From the NCBI RefSeq assembly GCF_019924045.1, contig NZ_JAHXBN010000006.1, forward strand, positions 124,001 to 188,000: DNA of 64,000 nucleotides. The letters run 5' to 3'. Positions 34,153-42,709 of this stretch are shown here, one piece after another. The notes under the pieces are model-generated. The model was not told where the DNA came from. It was given only the letters and a program-made list of their open reading frames with translations, and ran no database searches. Made by a program: the position numbers and the translations under genes. The stretch is from Dyadobacter fermentans (GTDB lineage Bacteria > Bacteroidota > Bacteroidia > Cytophagales > Spirosomataceae). The stretch's first letter is position 1. Each line of letters starts with the position of its first letter.

Positions 34153-34596
34153 ATGATTTCGAAAAAAGCTAAATACGCGCTCAAGGCCCTCAAAGTTCTG
34201 GCGGAACAATATGGAAAAGGACCGGTATTGATCTCTTACATTGCTGAAAAAGAGAAGATTCCGAAAAAATTCCTGGAAGCGATCCTGCTCGACTTGCGGA
34301 ACAACGGCGTACTGCAAAGCCAAAAAGGAAAAGGCGGCGGTTATCTGCTTCGTGTACCTCCCGGGGAAGTTAATTTCTCGAAGGTGTTGCGGATCATCGA
34401 CGGCCCTATCGCCCCTGCGCTGTGCGTTTCCATGTTCTTTTATGGCAAATGCGATGACTGCAAGGATGAAGAAACATGCAGCTTGCGCACCGTTCTCGAA
34501 AGATGGAGAGATGCCAACCTGGCTGTTTTGGACAAAACAACGCTGAATGACCTGTTGCAGGCTGAAAACGCCGCGTCAACCGACATTCTATCGTAA
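34153..34596 (+). CDS. Rrf2-family transcriptional regulator with four cysteines
   Basis: The 147-residue protein has the Rrf2 winged-helix fold: ISKKAKYALKALKVLAEQYG at the start, PVLISYIAEKEKIPKKFLEAIL as recognition helix region, and LQSQKGKGGGYLL as wing. Four cysteines follow at positions 91, 100, 103 and 109 (spacing C-x8-C-x2-C-x5-C). IscR and NsrR use three cysteines in this same region to hold an iron-sulfur cluster, so a redox-, iron- or NO-sensitive cluster is plausible, although the spacing is not that of IscR. Bacteroidetes have similar unnamed Rrf2 proteins. There is no isc or suf operon next to it. The end overlaps the convergent membrane-protein gene by nine bases. Confidence 0.88.
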   Translation: MISKKAKYALKALKVLAEQYGKGPVLISYIAEKEKIPKKFLEAILLDLRNNGVLQSQKGKGGGYLLRVPPGEVNFSKVLRIIDGPIAPALCVSMFFYGKCDDCKDEETCSLRTVLERWRDANLAVLDKTTLNDLLQAENAASTDILS

Positions 34597-36237
34597 GGCG
34601 GCCGACTGCTGGCCCGCGCCATGCGGAGTCGCCCGCCGATCGTTGCGGATGTAAAGCCGCACATCGTCATATTCGCCCAGCAAAGTGTAGTGATTACGGA
34701 TATATTGGTTTAACTCAGGGTAGCTTTCGATGCCCTGAGTTTTTTTGTCCTGTACCCAATGGCTGTTCTTGCCCACCGCGTCGACGACAAATGCCGGTTT
34801 GGTCCTTTCCAGGTCCGCCATGTAGCGCTTACGATAGGTATCCCGCATCGGATGCTCAAAAATCGACCGTTCGGAGTGGTTCTCGGCCGTTCCCTGCGCT
34901 AGCTGGGCTTCTACATAATAAGAGCAATTCCAGCCCCAAACGACCATATAGTCGCCTTCTTTCTTCCGTTTCAGGATTTGGGTTACCACCGGGCTTTGCT
35001 GCAATGTCGTTTTGCCTACCGAATCGAATGCATTCAACCGGCGCTCTTTCACAAAATGCAGCGCGTCATAGCCGCCAAACCACAGCACAATGATCGCTGG
35101 AAATGCAAGTGACCAGCTTTCAACAGCCGAAAAGCCGTAGGCAGCCAGCAATGTCCAGGGAATAATGCAGAAATTGAGGTAATGGATAAAATCGTTACCC
35201 GACTTGGTAGCGGCGTAAATGCTCGCCAGAACAAGGGACAAAATGGTGAACGGCACATGGAAATCCATTTTCCCGGGCACGTAAAGCCGCACGATCCTGA
35301 TCAACCCGATCACGATCGGAACGGTCAATGCTAGGCTGAAAAATTGAAAATCCGTCGATAAGGAAACGATTTTATAGAACTGAGCGGGAATTTCTGTGAA
35401 AGTGCTCCCGCCGGCGTAAATCGCATTTCCCAGTACATAAAAATCGATGAGATCGTCGAAAACACCGAACGCCAGGGTGAATGCGAGAAAAAAAAGCGGT
35501 ACGGTAAGCCCTCCTAAAATCAATGCGCCGGCAGGTTTGAACTCACCATATCTTTGAAAACGGCCGAACAATACCCAGAATGCCGACAAGACGATCACAG
35601 CCACTATCGGTACAGCTTGCAATTTCCCGAAAGGAACCGCTCCCGCCGCCAACCCAAGCAGATAAAGCCCGCCCGTCGAAGGCGCCGTTTTCGGATCGAG
35701 GCGCGAGAGTTGGTACAGACAAAATGCGAGCAGCAGTACCGGAAGCTGTTCACTCGAATAATGTACAAAATCGATTTCCTGCGTAAAGGCCACGAAGAGC
35801 AGCGGAACGATGGAAACGCCGCGCGCTATGGTTCCGCCAAACCAGTTTTTCAATGCAGAAAACAGCAAAAGCCACGCTCCTGCAACGCAAAGCAAGCCCA
35901 TCAAACGGGCGGCAGTATAATCGATCCGGAAACCCAGTAGTTTGGGAAGTACGAGCAGATAGTTATCCAGCGGGCCGATGGTCGTGCCATCAACCGACCG
36001 CCAATACACCGGATCCTGCAAAAGCGTAATCGCGTGGCTAAGCATCTGGCTCTCGTCCTGGTTGAGCTCACGGTTGAAAACGATCACCGGCAACCGCATC
36101 ATCACAAGCAACACCACTCCTAATGACAGGTACGCCCGGTTGGAGAGTGACTTATTTTGTGAGGCAAAAATGACAACGCCTGCCAATAAATAGCCCAGGA
36201 ACCAATAAACGGGCGGAGAATTGTCGAAGCTCAACAT
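34588..36237 (-). CDS. Polytopic membrane protein, GT39/PMT-like
   Basis: A 549-residue membrane protein with about eleven hydrophobic segments and a soluble C-terminal tail of about 140 residues. The first loop contains FNRELNQDESQML; an acidic Asp-Glu pair in the first periplasmic loop is the catalytic mark of GT-C enzymes such as PMT and ArnT. No strong family signature beyond that is visible. GT-C enzymes use a polyprenyl-phosphate sugar. The gene is five bases from a GT2 gene, whose DPM1/GtrB-like product could make such a donor. The pair thus resembles a donor synthase and transferase. The assignment as a transferase is inference. Confidence 0.7.
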   Translation of the reverse strand: MLSFDNSPPVYWFLGYLLAGVVIFASQNKSLSNRAYLSLGVVLLVMMRLPVIVFNRELNQDESQMLSHAITLLQDPVYWRSVDGTTIGPLDNYLLVLPKLLGFRIDYTAARLMGLLCVAGAWLLLFSALKNWFGGTIARGVSIVPLLFVAFTQEIDFVHYSSEQLPVLLLAFCLYQLSRLDPKTAPSTGGLYLLGLAAGAVPFGKLQAVPIVAVIVLSAFWVLFGRFQRYGEFKPAGALILGGLTVPLFFLAFTLAFGVFDDLIDFYVLGNAIYAGGSTFTEIPAQFYKIVSLSTDFQFFSLALTVPIVIGLIRIVRLYVPGKMDFHVPFTILSLVLASIYAATKSGNDFIHYLNFCIIPWTLLAAYGFSAVESWSLAFPAIIVLWFGGYDALHFVKERRLNAFDSVGKTTLQQSPVVTQILKRKKEGDYMVVWGWNCSYYVEAQLAQGTAENHSERSIFEHPMRDTYRKRYMADLERTKPAFVVDAVGKNSHWVQDKKTQGIESYPELNQYIRNHYTLLGEYDDVRLYIRNDRRATPHGAGQQSAALR

Positions 36238-36241
36238 ACGA

Positions 36242-37189
36242 TTAGCTAAAAGACTCTACTTTCTCGACAAAATCGCGGTAGTGAACGGCGGGAATAAAAT
36301 GCTGCTGCGATCGGTACTGCAACACCATAAACACCAGAAACAGCGAAATAAGGAAGGATTGCAGCATGAGGATCATGAGCGTACTACCTAACGTCGATGC
36401 CCAACCGGGCGTAGCATTCCCGATCAGTTTCAGGAAAAGAATGAAGAATATAAACCCAATGGCGACGGCAGACATGAAGATCGAGAAGATCAGAATGCGC
36501 ACCGCGGTGGTGTCGACCATGACCGAGATGGCACTCAGACCGTGCAGTACAAGTGACACGAAATTCATTTTACTCTCGCCGGCCAGCCTCTTGGCGCGGT
36601 TGGTGAGCACCGAATCGTAAGGAATACGCGATTTGATCACGCCTCCCGGATAGTTGTTCCAGATTTCGGAAACACGAACGAGGTTCTGCAAACGGCTTTG
36701 TGGCACCAGGCTGAAATTGCCGAAAGTGATCACCTTGCCCGTCAGCAACTTGAAAACATATTTGTAAATCACATAGAAAAAACGGAACAGAAAGCCTTCG
36801 GTGCGCTTGTTGCGCTCCGCAAAAATGATCTTGTCTGGCTCCTCTACCGACCTTTCCGCCAGCTTGTTAATATCACCCGGCGCATCCTCTCCATCCGCAT
36901 CCATCACGATCACCTTATCTGCCTTCATATTTTCGGCGGCATACGACAACCCGATCGCAATCGCTTTCTGGTGGCCGAGGTTGCGGTATAGCCGCAACAC
37001 TTTCAGCTCCTTTCCACCGAAAGCCGCAAACGGCGCTGTTCTCGCGCGCGAAGAGCAATCGTCGACGATGAGCAGTGTAGTATTTTGAAGAAGCGGGGTA
37101 TTTAAATCCGCATTAATCTTTTGAATCAGCAGATTAAGTGCCTCCCAGTCATTGAATTGGGGGATAATAATGACGTAATTTTCTGGCAT
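36242..37189 (-). CDS. GT2 glycosyltransferase with two C-terminal membrane segments
   Basis: The 315-residue protein has a GT-A catalytic domain (1 to about 230): YVIIIPQFNDWEALNLLIQKI, LLIVDDCSS, VIVMDADGEDAPGDI (the DxD metal motif) and later FAERNKRTEGF. Two hydrophobic segments follow (about 232-258 and 268-292). This form matches the dolichyl-phosphate mannose synthase, GtrB and ArnC group, which attach a sugar to polyprenyl phosphate on the cytoplasmic face. Between the catalytic domain and its neighbours it sits five bases before the GT39-like gene and 53 bases after the epimerase gene. The three may make and use an undecaprenyl-linked sugar. Which sugar is not visible. Confidence 0.87.
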   Translation of the reverse strand: MPENYVIIIPQFNDWEALNLLIQKINADLNTPLLQNTTLLIVDDCSSRARTAPFAAFGGKELKVLRLYRNLGHQKAIAIGLSYAAENMKADKVIVMDADGEDAPGDINKLAERSVEEPDKIIFAERNKRTEGFLFRFFYVIYKYVFKLLTGKVITFGNFSLVPQSRLQNLVRVSEIWNNYPGGVIKSRIPYDSVLTNRAKRLAGESKMNFVSLVLHGLSAISVMVDTTAVRILIFSIFMSAVAIGFIFFILFLKLIGNATPGWASTLGSTLMILMLQSFLISLFLVFMVLQYRSQQHFIPAVHYRDFVEKVESFS

Positions 37190-37203
37190 GGGAGAGAGTT
37201 ACG

Positions 37204-37233
37204 AAAGCCCCCGGAAAGAATTCCGGAGGCTTT
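37204..37233 (-). other. Hairpin between epimerase and GT2 genes
   Basis: AAAGCCCCCGGAA (37204-37216) pairs with 37221-37233 except at one position, with an AGAA loop. No T-run follows on the minus strand, so this may be an attenuating or mRNA-processing hairpin within the operon. Confidence 0.45.
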
Positions 37234-37242
37234 AAGTGTGAT

Positions 37243-38319
37243 TTAAACCGTTTTTACGCCCAATCGCGACGAGATTCCGTCGTGGATCTGGGTGAGTGTT
37301 TCCACCAGGCCGTATTCCCAGTTCCAGTCCGGGTAATGCGATTTGAATTTCGAAAGGTCACTCACATACCAGATATGGTCTCCGATACGGTTAGTCTCTG
37401 AGTAAGAATAAGAAAGTTTGTTTCCCGTAATCTGCTCGCACAACGCGATCGCTTCAAGCATCGAGCAGTTGGCAAAACGACCACCACCGGCGTTATAAAC
37501 TTCGCCCGGGCGCGGGTTTTGGTAATAATGCCAGAACATGTTCACCAGGTCGTGGCTATGGATATTGTCGCGTACCTGCTTGCCTTTGTATCCGAAAATC
37601 GTGTAATGCGTTCCGGTAATGGCACATTTCATCAGGTAAGCCAGGAAGCCGTGCAGCTGTGCGCCCGAGTGGTTAGGACCTGTGAGGCATCCTCCGCGGA
37701 AAACAGCCGTTTTCATGCCGAAATAACGGCCGTATTCCTGTACCATAATATCGGCAGCTACTTTGGAAGCCCCGAAAATGGAGTGCTTCGTGTGGTCGAT
37801 GCTATGGTTTTCGTCGATACCGTTCTCGAAATACGGGTGGTTCTCATCGATTTCCCAACGAGTTTCGAGCTCTACCAATGGCAGGTAGTTAGGATTATCC
37901 CCATAAACCTTGTTGGTAGACGTGAAAATAAACACTGCCTCAGGTGCATGCAGGCGGGTCATTTCAAGCATGTTCAATGTACCTACCGCATTCACACCGA
38001 AATCGGTGAACGGCTCGCGGGCCGCCCAGTCGTGGCTTGGCTGCGCTGCCGCGTGAACGATCATCTTAATGTCCGTTCCGTACTCCTTGAAAATAGGTTC
38101 CAGTTGGCTTACCTCGCGAATATCCGCAGCATAGTGCTTGTAGTTCCCGAAAGCCTCTTCGATACGGTTACGGTTCCATTCGGTGTTTCCATCCGCACCG
38201 AAGAAGTACTGACGAAGGTTGTTATCAACTCCGATGACCAGATCAAACTTGCCAGCCAAAAAAGCAACTGACTCACTTCCAATTAGTCCGGCGGAGCCGG
38301 TGACCAAAGCTATGTTCAT
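37243..38319 (-). CDS. SDR sugar-nucleotide epimerase (CDP-paratose 2-epimerase-like)
   Basis: The 358-residue protein is an extended short-chain dehydrogenase with the NAD loop [13 protein letters not shown], the Asp in [22 protein letters not shown] and the Ser-Thr pair in [10 protein letters not shown]. In place of the YxxxK motif it reads IFGASK, with Phe182 where the catalytic Tyr should be and Lys186 kept. I recall the same LFGASK form in related epimerases annotated as CDP-paratose 2-epimerase, so the change may be a family trait. The motif [21 protein letters not shown] is typical of this group. C2 epimerisation could still run without the Tyr base. The gene leads the glycan block with GT2 and the GT39-like protein. 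Confidence 0.83.
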   Translation of the reverse strand: MNIALVTGSAGLIGSESVAFLAGKFDLVIGVDNNLRQYFFGADGNTEWNRNRIEEAFGNYKHYAADIREVSQLEPIFKEYGTDIKMIVHAAAQPSHDWAAREPFTDFGVNAVGTLNMLEMTRLHAPEAVFIFTSTNKVYGDNPNYLPLVELETRWEIDENHPYFENGIDENHSIDHTKHSIFGASKVAADIMVQEYGRYFGMKTAVFRGGCLTGPNHSGAQLHGFLAYLMKCAITGTHYTIFGYKGKQVRDNIHSHDLVNMFWHYYQNPRPGEVYNAGGGRFANCSMLEAIALCEQITGNKLSYSYSETNRIGDHIWYVSDLSKFKSHYPDWNWEYGLVETLTQIHDGISSRLGVKTV

Positions 38320-38500
38320 GTTTTGAATACTTTTTAATCGCTTATTTCTTTCTAAAATTTCGGCTTCGCCCTGCCTCGAATACGTAAAGTAAATTAAAAA
38401 TGTTCAATCGTCACAACTTCACTTAGTCAATGGGCAGAATCCAGAAGGATAATACGCGTAATGCAATATTAAAATTGTTCAATAACTAAAAAAATAGGGC

Positions 38501-38533
38501 AAAAAAAAGATATCCCCATTTCGTGGGGATATC
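38501..38533 (-). terminator. Rho-independent terminator of the small lipoprotein gene
   Basis: A perfect 10-bp stem GATATCCCCA (38509-38518) with its complement at 38524-38533 is followed on the minus strand by eight T residues (38501-38508). Confidence 0.9.
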
Positions 38534-38559
38534 TCGTATATTTTCTCAATGAATGGTTG

Positions 38560-38814
38560 CTATTCTTTCACCAGCGAGCTAGGAATTTTACCACCGTAAA
38601 GTTTCGCGCGGATGTCGTTTACGCGGGCGTCGAGCTCAGGCTTCGCATCATACTTGAATGACATCTGACGCGGCAGGGAATCAGGGCTTACACCGTACAC
38701 CCACTCATTACCGGCGTTCACATCTTTCTGGTCCTTGTGGTTATACTTTTGGTATTCGCAAGAAGAAAGAAGCACCACACACGCAGCAAAAGCAACTATT
38801 TTATTGAATTTCAT
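38560..38814 (-). CDS. Small predicted lipoprotein
   Basis: The 84-residue product has a lipoprotein signal peptide (MKFNKIVAFAACVVLLSSC; lipobox LSSC with Cys19 as the lipid site). The mature part of 65 residues is polar, with a Tyr-rich start (EYQKYNHKDQKD) and a basic C-terminus. No family is recognised. Asp and Asn residues follow the lipidated Cys only at some distance, so surface or outer-membrane location cannot be judged. It has its own promoter (38842-38873) and terminator (38501-38533), so it is a monocistronic, real gene and may be strongly expressed. Confidence 0.8.
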   Translation of the reverse strand: MKFNKIVAFAACVVLLSSCEYQKYNHKDQKDVNAGNEWVYGVSPDSLPRQMSFKYDAKPELDARVNDIRAKLYGGKIPSSLVKE

Positions 38815-38841
38815 TTCTTTGATCGTTCATAGTATTGTGCG

Positions 38842-38873
38842 CAAAAATAACCGCCAATTTCATAACCACCAAA
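38842..38873 (-). promoter_or_regulatory. Promoter of the small lipoprotein gene
   Basis: On the minus strand TTTG at 38873-38870, 20 bases, then TATTTTTG at 38849-38842 match the Bacteroidetes promoter pattern. The -7 box is 28 bases before the start codon. Confidence 0.6.
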
Positions 38874-38891
38874 TTGCGGGCGGCTGAAATA

Positions 38892-40625
38892 TTATTTTTT
38901 TAACTCGGCCAATTCGTCGCGCACAAACTGCATCAGCTCAGCGATATGCCGCTCCGAGAAATCGAACGGAATATTGGCCGCCTGGTAAATTTCACCGATC
39001 GTAGCGGTGTAACCCAGCTTCAATGCGTCGAGGTAGCCCTTCAAACCTTTCGCGGCGTCCTCCCGGTAGTTTTTCCAAACGCCAATCGCCCCGAGTTGCG
39101 CAATGCCGTACTCAATGTAATAGAATGGCACTTCATAAATGTGCAGCTGGCGCTGCCAAAGGTATTTTTTGAAGTTTTCCAATCCCGACCAGTCCATCAC
39201 CGTATCCGTAAACTCTTCGTAAATGCGCACCCACGCCTCGGTACGCTGCTCCGGCGTGTGCTGCGGGTTCTCGTACATCCAGTGTTGAAACTTATCCACT
39301 GTCGCTACCCAGGGCAATGTTTCGATAATAGACTCCAAATGCGTGATTTTCGCACGTTTAAGATCTTCCTCATTCTCGAAAAATTCGTCCCAGAAATCCA
39401 TCGTGATCAGCTCCATCGACATCGAGGCCAGCTCAGCCACTTCCGAAGGCGTGTGTTTGAAGGAATTCAAGGCCAGGTCACGCGTCACGAGCGAATGCAC
39501 CGCGTGCCCCCCCTCATGCAGGAGCGTAACCATATCGCGCAGGTTAGAAGTCGCATTCATGAAGATAAACGGCACACCAATTTCATCGAGCGGATAGTTA
39601 TAACCGCCCGGCGCCTTGCCCTTCCGCGATTCGAGGTCGAGGTGCTTCATGGTTTTCATAATGCGCAGGCAGTCTCCCAGGAACGGATCGAGGCGCGAGA
39701 ACGCGCGGATCGTTTTATCCAAAAGCTCTTCACCCGTTTCAAATGGCTTCAACGGCGGTAACCCTTTCGGATCAACCTTCGTATCCCACGGACGGAGCAC
39801 ATCCAACTGCAATGCAGCTTTGCGCTCTGCTGCCATCTCATTCAAAATCGGCACGACAGCCTTCTTCACCGAGCCGTGGAAGTTGAAGCAATCCTGGGGC
39901 GTATAATCGAACCGGCCCATTGCGGCGAACATATAGTCACGATAGTTGCTGAAACCGGCATTACGGCCCACAGTGTCACGCAGGGTTACGAGCTTGTTCA
40001 GCAATTCATCCAGCTTGTCGTGATCCTCATACCGGCGCCCGCTGATCGCGCGCCATGCCTCCTCGCGCACATGGCGGTCGGTAGATTGCAAACGGTCGGC
40101 GGCGCGTTGCAGGGTCATTTCCTCCCCATCGAGGGTAACGGTCATCGCACCGGCAATAGCGCCATACTTGCGCTCTTCGGTCTGCATTTCGGTGATAACC
40201 GGGATATTCTCTTCGCGGAAAATCTCGATCGCCTTCTTCATCCCCCGCAACGTGATCGCGAAGCCGGGCTCGGTCAGCTCACTCAAGAATGGGTTATCGA
40301 CGATCTTCTTGTCGAGTGCATTGCCGTATTCCGCCAGTTTCGGCTGAATTTCGGTGATAAAGAACTGCAATGCATTAATGAGGCCGGTATTGGCCGTATC
40401 GCAAGTCTGGCGGATGTAGCGCCATGCGAAATTTTCGGAGAGGTATGATTCAATTTCGCTCCGGTCCGAAAACCATTGTTTCAAATCTTCCAGAGAGTTG
40501 ATTTCCCTGTTTTTCAAATTCTCGAAGAACGGCTGAACATCATCCCATTTCTTCAAATCAAATTCTTCCCCAATAAAAGGCCGTTTCGCCCGGGTTGGTA
40601 TATGAAGTGTTTCCTGATTGGACAT
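38892..40625 (-). CDS. pepF: M3-family oligoendopeptidase (PepF-like)
   Basis: A 577-residue zinc metallopeptidase. The active site is LLHEGGHAVHS: His370, Glu371 and His374, with the third ligand Glu in the later ELASMSMELI helix. The N-terminal half is the helical oligoendopeptidase F domain, and the whole length is covered by the M3 fold. PepF enzymes cut cytoplasmic oligopeptides of about 7-17 residues and no signal peptide is present. It follows the DUF433 gene by 30 bases. A TAAATTTG box at 40658-40651 on this strand, overlapping the end of that gene, may be the -7 element of a separate promoter. Confidence 0.92.
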   Translation of the reverse strand: MSNQETLHIPTRAKRPFIGEEFDLKKWDDVQPFFENLKNREINSLEDLKQWFSDRSEIESYLSENFAWRYIRQTCDTANTGLINALQFFITEIQPKLAEYGNALDKKIVDNPFLSELTEPGFAITLRGMKKAIEIFREENIPVITEMQTEERKYGAIAGAMTVTLDGEEMTLQRAADRLQSTDRHVREEAWRAISGRRYEDHDKLDELLNKLVTLRDTVGRNAGFSNYRDYMFAAMGRFDYTPQDCFNFHGSVKKAVVPILNEMAAERKAALQLDVLRPWDTKVDPKGLPPLKPFETGEELLDKTIRAFSRLDPFLGDCLRIMKTMKHLDLESRKGKAPGGYNYPLDEIGVPFIFMNATSNLRDMVTLLHEGGHAVHSLVTRDLALNSFKHTPSEVAELASMSMELITMDFWDEFFENEEDLKRAKITHLESIIETLPWVATVDKFQHWMYENPQHTPEQRTEAWVRIYEEFTDTVMDWSGLENFKKYLWQRQLHIYEVPFYYIEYGIAQLGAIGVWKNYREDAAKGLKGYLDALKLGYTATIGEIYQAANIPFDFSERHIAELMQFVRDELAELKK

Positions 40626-40655
40626 ATAAAAGGTACTTTGTTTAAAAACGCAAAT

Positions 40656-40847
40656 TTATAATTGAAAGGTTAATGCAGCTTGAATGCATTCACGACTAAA
40701 GCTAGGATACATCGTCATTAAGTCTGAATACGTCGCACCCTCCCGCAGCTTTTTTTGAATCAATTCAACTGTTAATCGGGTTCCTTTAATCACCGGTTTT
40801 CCCAGCATGACGCCCGGATCAGAGATAATACATTCTTGACGCTTCAT
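40656..40847 (-). CDS. DUF433 protein (VapB-like antitoxin family), orphan
   Basis: A 63-residue protein with the DUF433 pattern: IISDPGVMLGKPVIKGTRLTVELIQKKLREGATYSDLMTMYP. The motif GKPxIKGTR is the hallmark. DUF433 is a winged-helix-like domain often encoded beside a DUF5615 PIN-like toxin, and some members act as antitoxins. No toxin gene is present: the next gene downstream is pepF, 30 bases away, and the gene upstream is the symporter. The C-terminus is shorter than usual by about ten residues, ending right after the last predicted helix. It may be a remnant or a free regulator. Confidence 0.8.
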   Translation of the reverse strand: MKRQECIISDPGVMLGKPVIKGTRLTVELIQKKLREGATYSDLMTMYPSFSRECIQAALTFQL

Positions 40848-40868
40848 TTTAAGAATAGCTTCTGAATA

Positions 40869-42140
40869 CTACAACTTCGTCTGTTCCGGCTGCGTTACGT
40901 CGCTCAAATTATCGGTAACAACATTCTCCGTCTCCTGGATATTGTTAAACGCATATTCCATTTTGCTGCGGTCGAACTCTTTTTCATCATTGGCGAGCCA
41001 GATGGTGGCTACGCCGTTACCGATGAAGTTGGTAATGGCGCGGGCCTCCGACATGAAACGGTCGACGCCCAGCAGAAGTGCCAACCCTTCGACAGGGATT
41101 ACTTTAATGGCCGTCAAAGTGGAGGCGAGAACCACAAAACCGCTGCCGGTTACACCTGCGGCGCCTTTCGAGGTCACCATCAAAATGCCGATCAGCGATA
41201 GTATCTGCCCCATATTCAAATGCACGTTGAAAACCTGCGCGAGGAAAATCGTCGCCATGGAAAGGTAAATGGTTGTTCCGTCGAGATTAAAGGAATATCC
41301 TGCGGGTACGACAAGTCCTACCACCGGTTTCGAACACCCCATTCGTTCCAACTTGGCCATTAGGGAAGGCAAGCCCGCTTCGGAAGAAGAAGTACCGAGT
41401 ACGATCAGCAGCTCTTCCCTTATGTATTTCAAAAAACGCCACAGGCTGATTTTGTAAGTTCTTAAAATCAACCCCAAAACCCCGAAAATGAAGACAGCCA
41501 TCGTGGCATAAACCGTCCCCATAAGCTTGGCGAGCGGCAGCAGCGTGTGAATGCCGTATTTCCCGATCGTGAACGCCATTCCTCCGAATGCACCGATCGG
41601 CGCGAAAATCATCACGAGATGTAATGCCTTGAAGACGTATTTGGACACAAAATTCAGGCCTTCGACAATGCGCTGCTTTGCTTCAATACGGCTCAGTACC
41701 GACCCAAAAAGCAATGCGAAAAGCAAAACCTGCAAAGTCACATTATCGAAGAAAAATTGAAGCCAGCTGAAATCGTGTGCTTTACCGGCATATTTGGAAA
41801 TATCCCCCTTTTCGAGTGAATCAGTAACTACTCCGTGACCGGGGCGGATGATATTAGCGACGATAATACCTACGACAAGCGCGAGGGTCGTTACTACTTC
41901 AAAGTAGAGCAATGCTTTGGCACCCACTTTTCCCACCTTTTTCAAGTCGCCCATACCCACAATGCCCAAAGTGATGGTCAGGAAAATGATCGGGTTAATA
42001 AAAAGCTTCACCACCGAAATGAAACCTTCGCCGAGGATCTTCATTTCGACCGCCTTTTCGGGGAGATAGTGGCCGAGCAAGGCACCGGCAGTAATGGCGG
42101 TAAGGACCCAGAAGGTCAGGTTGGTAACAAGCTTTTTCAA
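40869..42140 (-). CDS. Dicarboxylate/amino acid:cation symporter
   Basis: The 423-residue protein belongs to the DAACS family (GltP/DctA), elevator-type transporters that bring in C4-dicarboxylates, glutamate or aspartate with H+ or Na+. The re-entrant loop 1 motif appears as GTSSSEAGLPSLMAKLERMG. Membrane helix 7 has FNLDGTTIYLS and hairpin 2 has SKGAAGVTGSGFVVLAS, with the final helix signature around VDRFMSEARAITNFIGNGVA. I placed the start at TTG 42140 because the protein then opens LKKLVTNLTFWVLTA like relatives; the open frame reaches 42194. It is 21 bases upstream of the DUF433 gene. The region before it is shared with the divergent heme operon. Confidence 0.9.
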   Translation of the reverse strand: MKKLVTNLTFWVLTAITAGALLGHYLPEKAVEMKILGEGFISVVKLFINPIIFLTITLGIVGMGDLKKVGKVGAKALLYFEVVTTLALVVGIIVANIIRPGHGVVTDSLEKGDISKYAGKAHDFSWLQFFFDNVTLQVLLFALLFGSVLSRIEAKQRIVEGLNFVSKYVFKALHLVMIFAPIGAFGGMAFTIGKYGIHTLLPLAKLMGTVYATMAVFIFGVLGLILRTYKISLWRFLKYIREELLIVLGTSSSEAGLPSLMAKLERMGCSKPVVGLVVPAGYSFNLDGTTIYLSMATIFLAQVFNVHLNMGQILSLIGILMVTSKGAAGVTGSGFVVLASTLTAIKVIPVEGLALLLGVDRFMSEARAITNFIGNGVATIWLANDEKEFDRSKMEYAFNNIQETENVVTDNLSDVTQPEQTKL

Positions 42141-42272
42141 AGGCGTTCGGGTAACAGGAATGAAACAGATCGTGTCGGGCGTCGCCCACAGCAATCGGGC
42201 AACTTATCAATTTACAATAATAAGAAGTCTGCCAGACGATTCCGGGAAGGCGGAAGTAAATTTTTATCAATT

Positions 42273-42307
42273 ATTTATACTTGGTCTAAATTAATACCAT
42301 ATATTTG
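42273..42307 (+). promoter_or_regulatory. Heme-operon promoter with operator-like palindrome
   Basis: TATATTTG at 42300-42307 is a full -7 match, with TTG at 42281-42283, a rather short 16-base spacer. An inverted repeat ATTTATAC (42273-42280) TTG GTCTAAAT (42284-42291), 7 of 8 positions matching, covers the -33 region. Its form, ATTTAGAC-like half-sites, resembles metal-dependent (Fur/DtxR-type) operators, which fits iron control of heme uptake. Confidence 0.5.
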
Positions 42308-42317
42308 CCACAGACAA

Positions 42318-42701
42318 ATGCCAGGCATTCACATCCATGATCATCGACAGGCTATGCAGGAGGATTCGCATACATACAATTCGCTACGGATTTTGAGCCA
42401 CACCGGCAAGGGGTACATCGGACAGTGCCATTGCTGCACGCATTTCAATTTCGCCTACGGCAATGTGCTGTTTGTGTTCACAGAGGACGGCTTGCGGGGC
42501 TTTCAATCCATTTTGTACGACCAATACCACCTGCAAAGCATCGGTGAAGCACTTCCGCACGGCAAAACCCATTTGTTACCGTCGCCCATCCCGAATTTCA
42601 TGCTCTCTTTCGACGATACCGAGCTCGAAGAGATTCGCACAATGTTCCAGGAAGCACTGCTGGTGCTGGAAGTGGATAAAATATTTTCCTATAAAAAGTA
42701 A
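42318..42701 (+). CDS. Small DUF6686-like protein of the heme operon
   Basis: The 127-residue product is the first gene of the heme operon and lies eight bases before hmuT. It resembles the DUF6686 family, which I recognise with moderate certainty from the pattern in which a short Cys/His motif is followed by a FGN.FVF-like stretch. Here the motif is GQCHCCTHFNFAYGNVLFVF, with Cys37, Cys39, Cys40 and His42. Such a cluster could hold heme, iron or zinc; this is inference. There is no signal peptide, so it should be cytoplasmic. The frame stays open upstream to 41835, but that part is antisense to the symporter gene. ATG 42318 or 42351 are the plausible starts. Confidence 0.65.
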   Translation: MPGIHIHDHRQAMQEDSHTYNSLRILSHTGKGYIGQCHCCTHFNFAYGNVLFVFTEDGLRGFQSILYDQYHLQSIGEALPHGKTHLLPSPIPNFMLSFDDTELEEIRTMFQEALLVLEVDKIFSYKK

Positions 42702-42709
42702 CCCCTGAA

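Noticed and set aside
41835..42317. Long plus-strand frame upstream of and joined to the gene at 42318
   Set aside because: It lies antisense to the symporter gene and codes for a low-complexity, His/Gln-rich sequence. The family-like part begins only at 42318.
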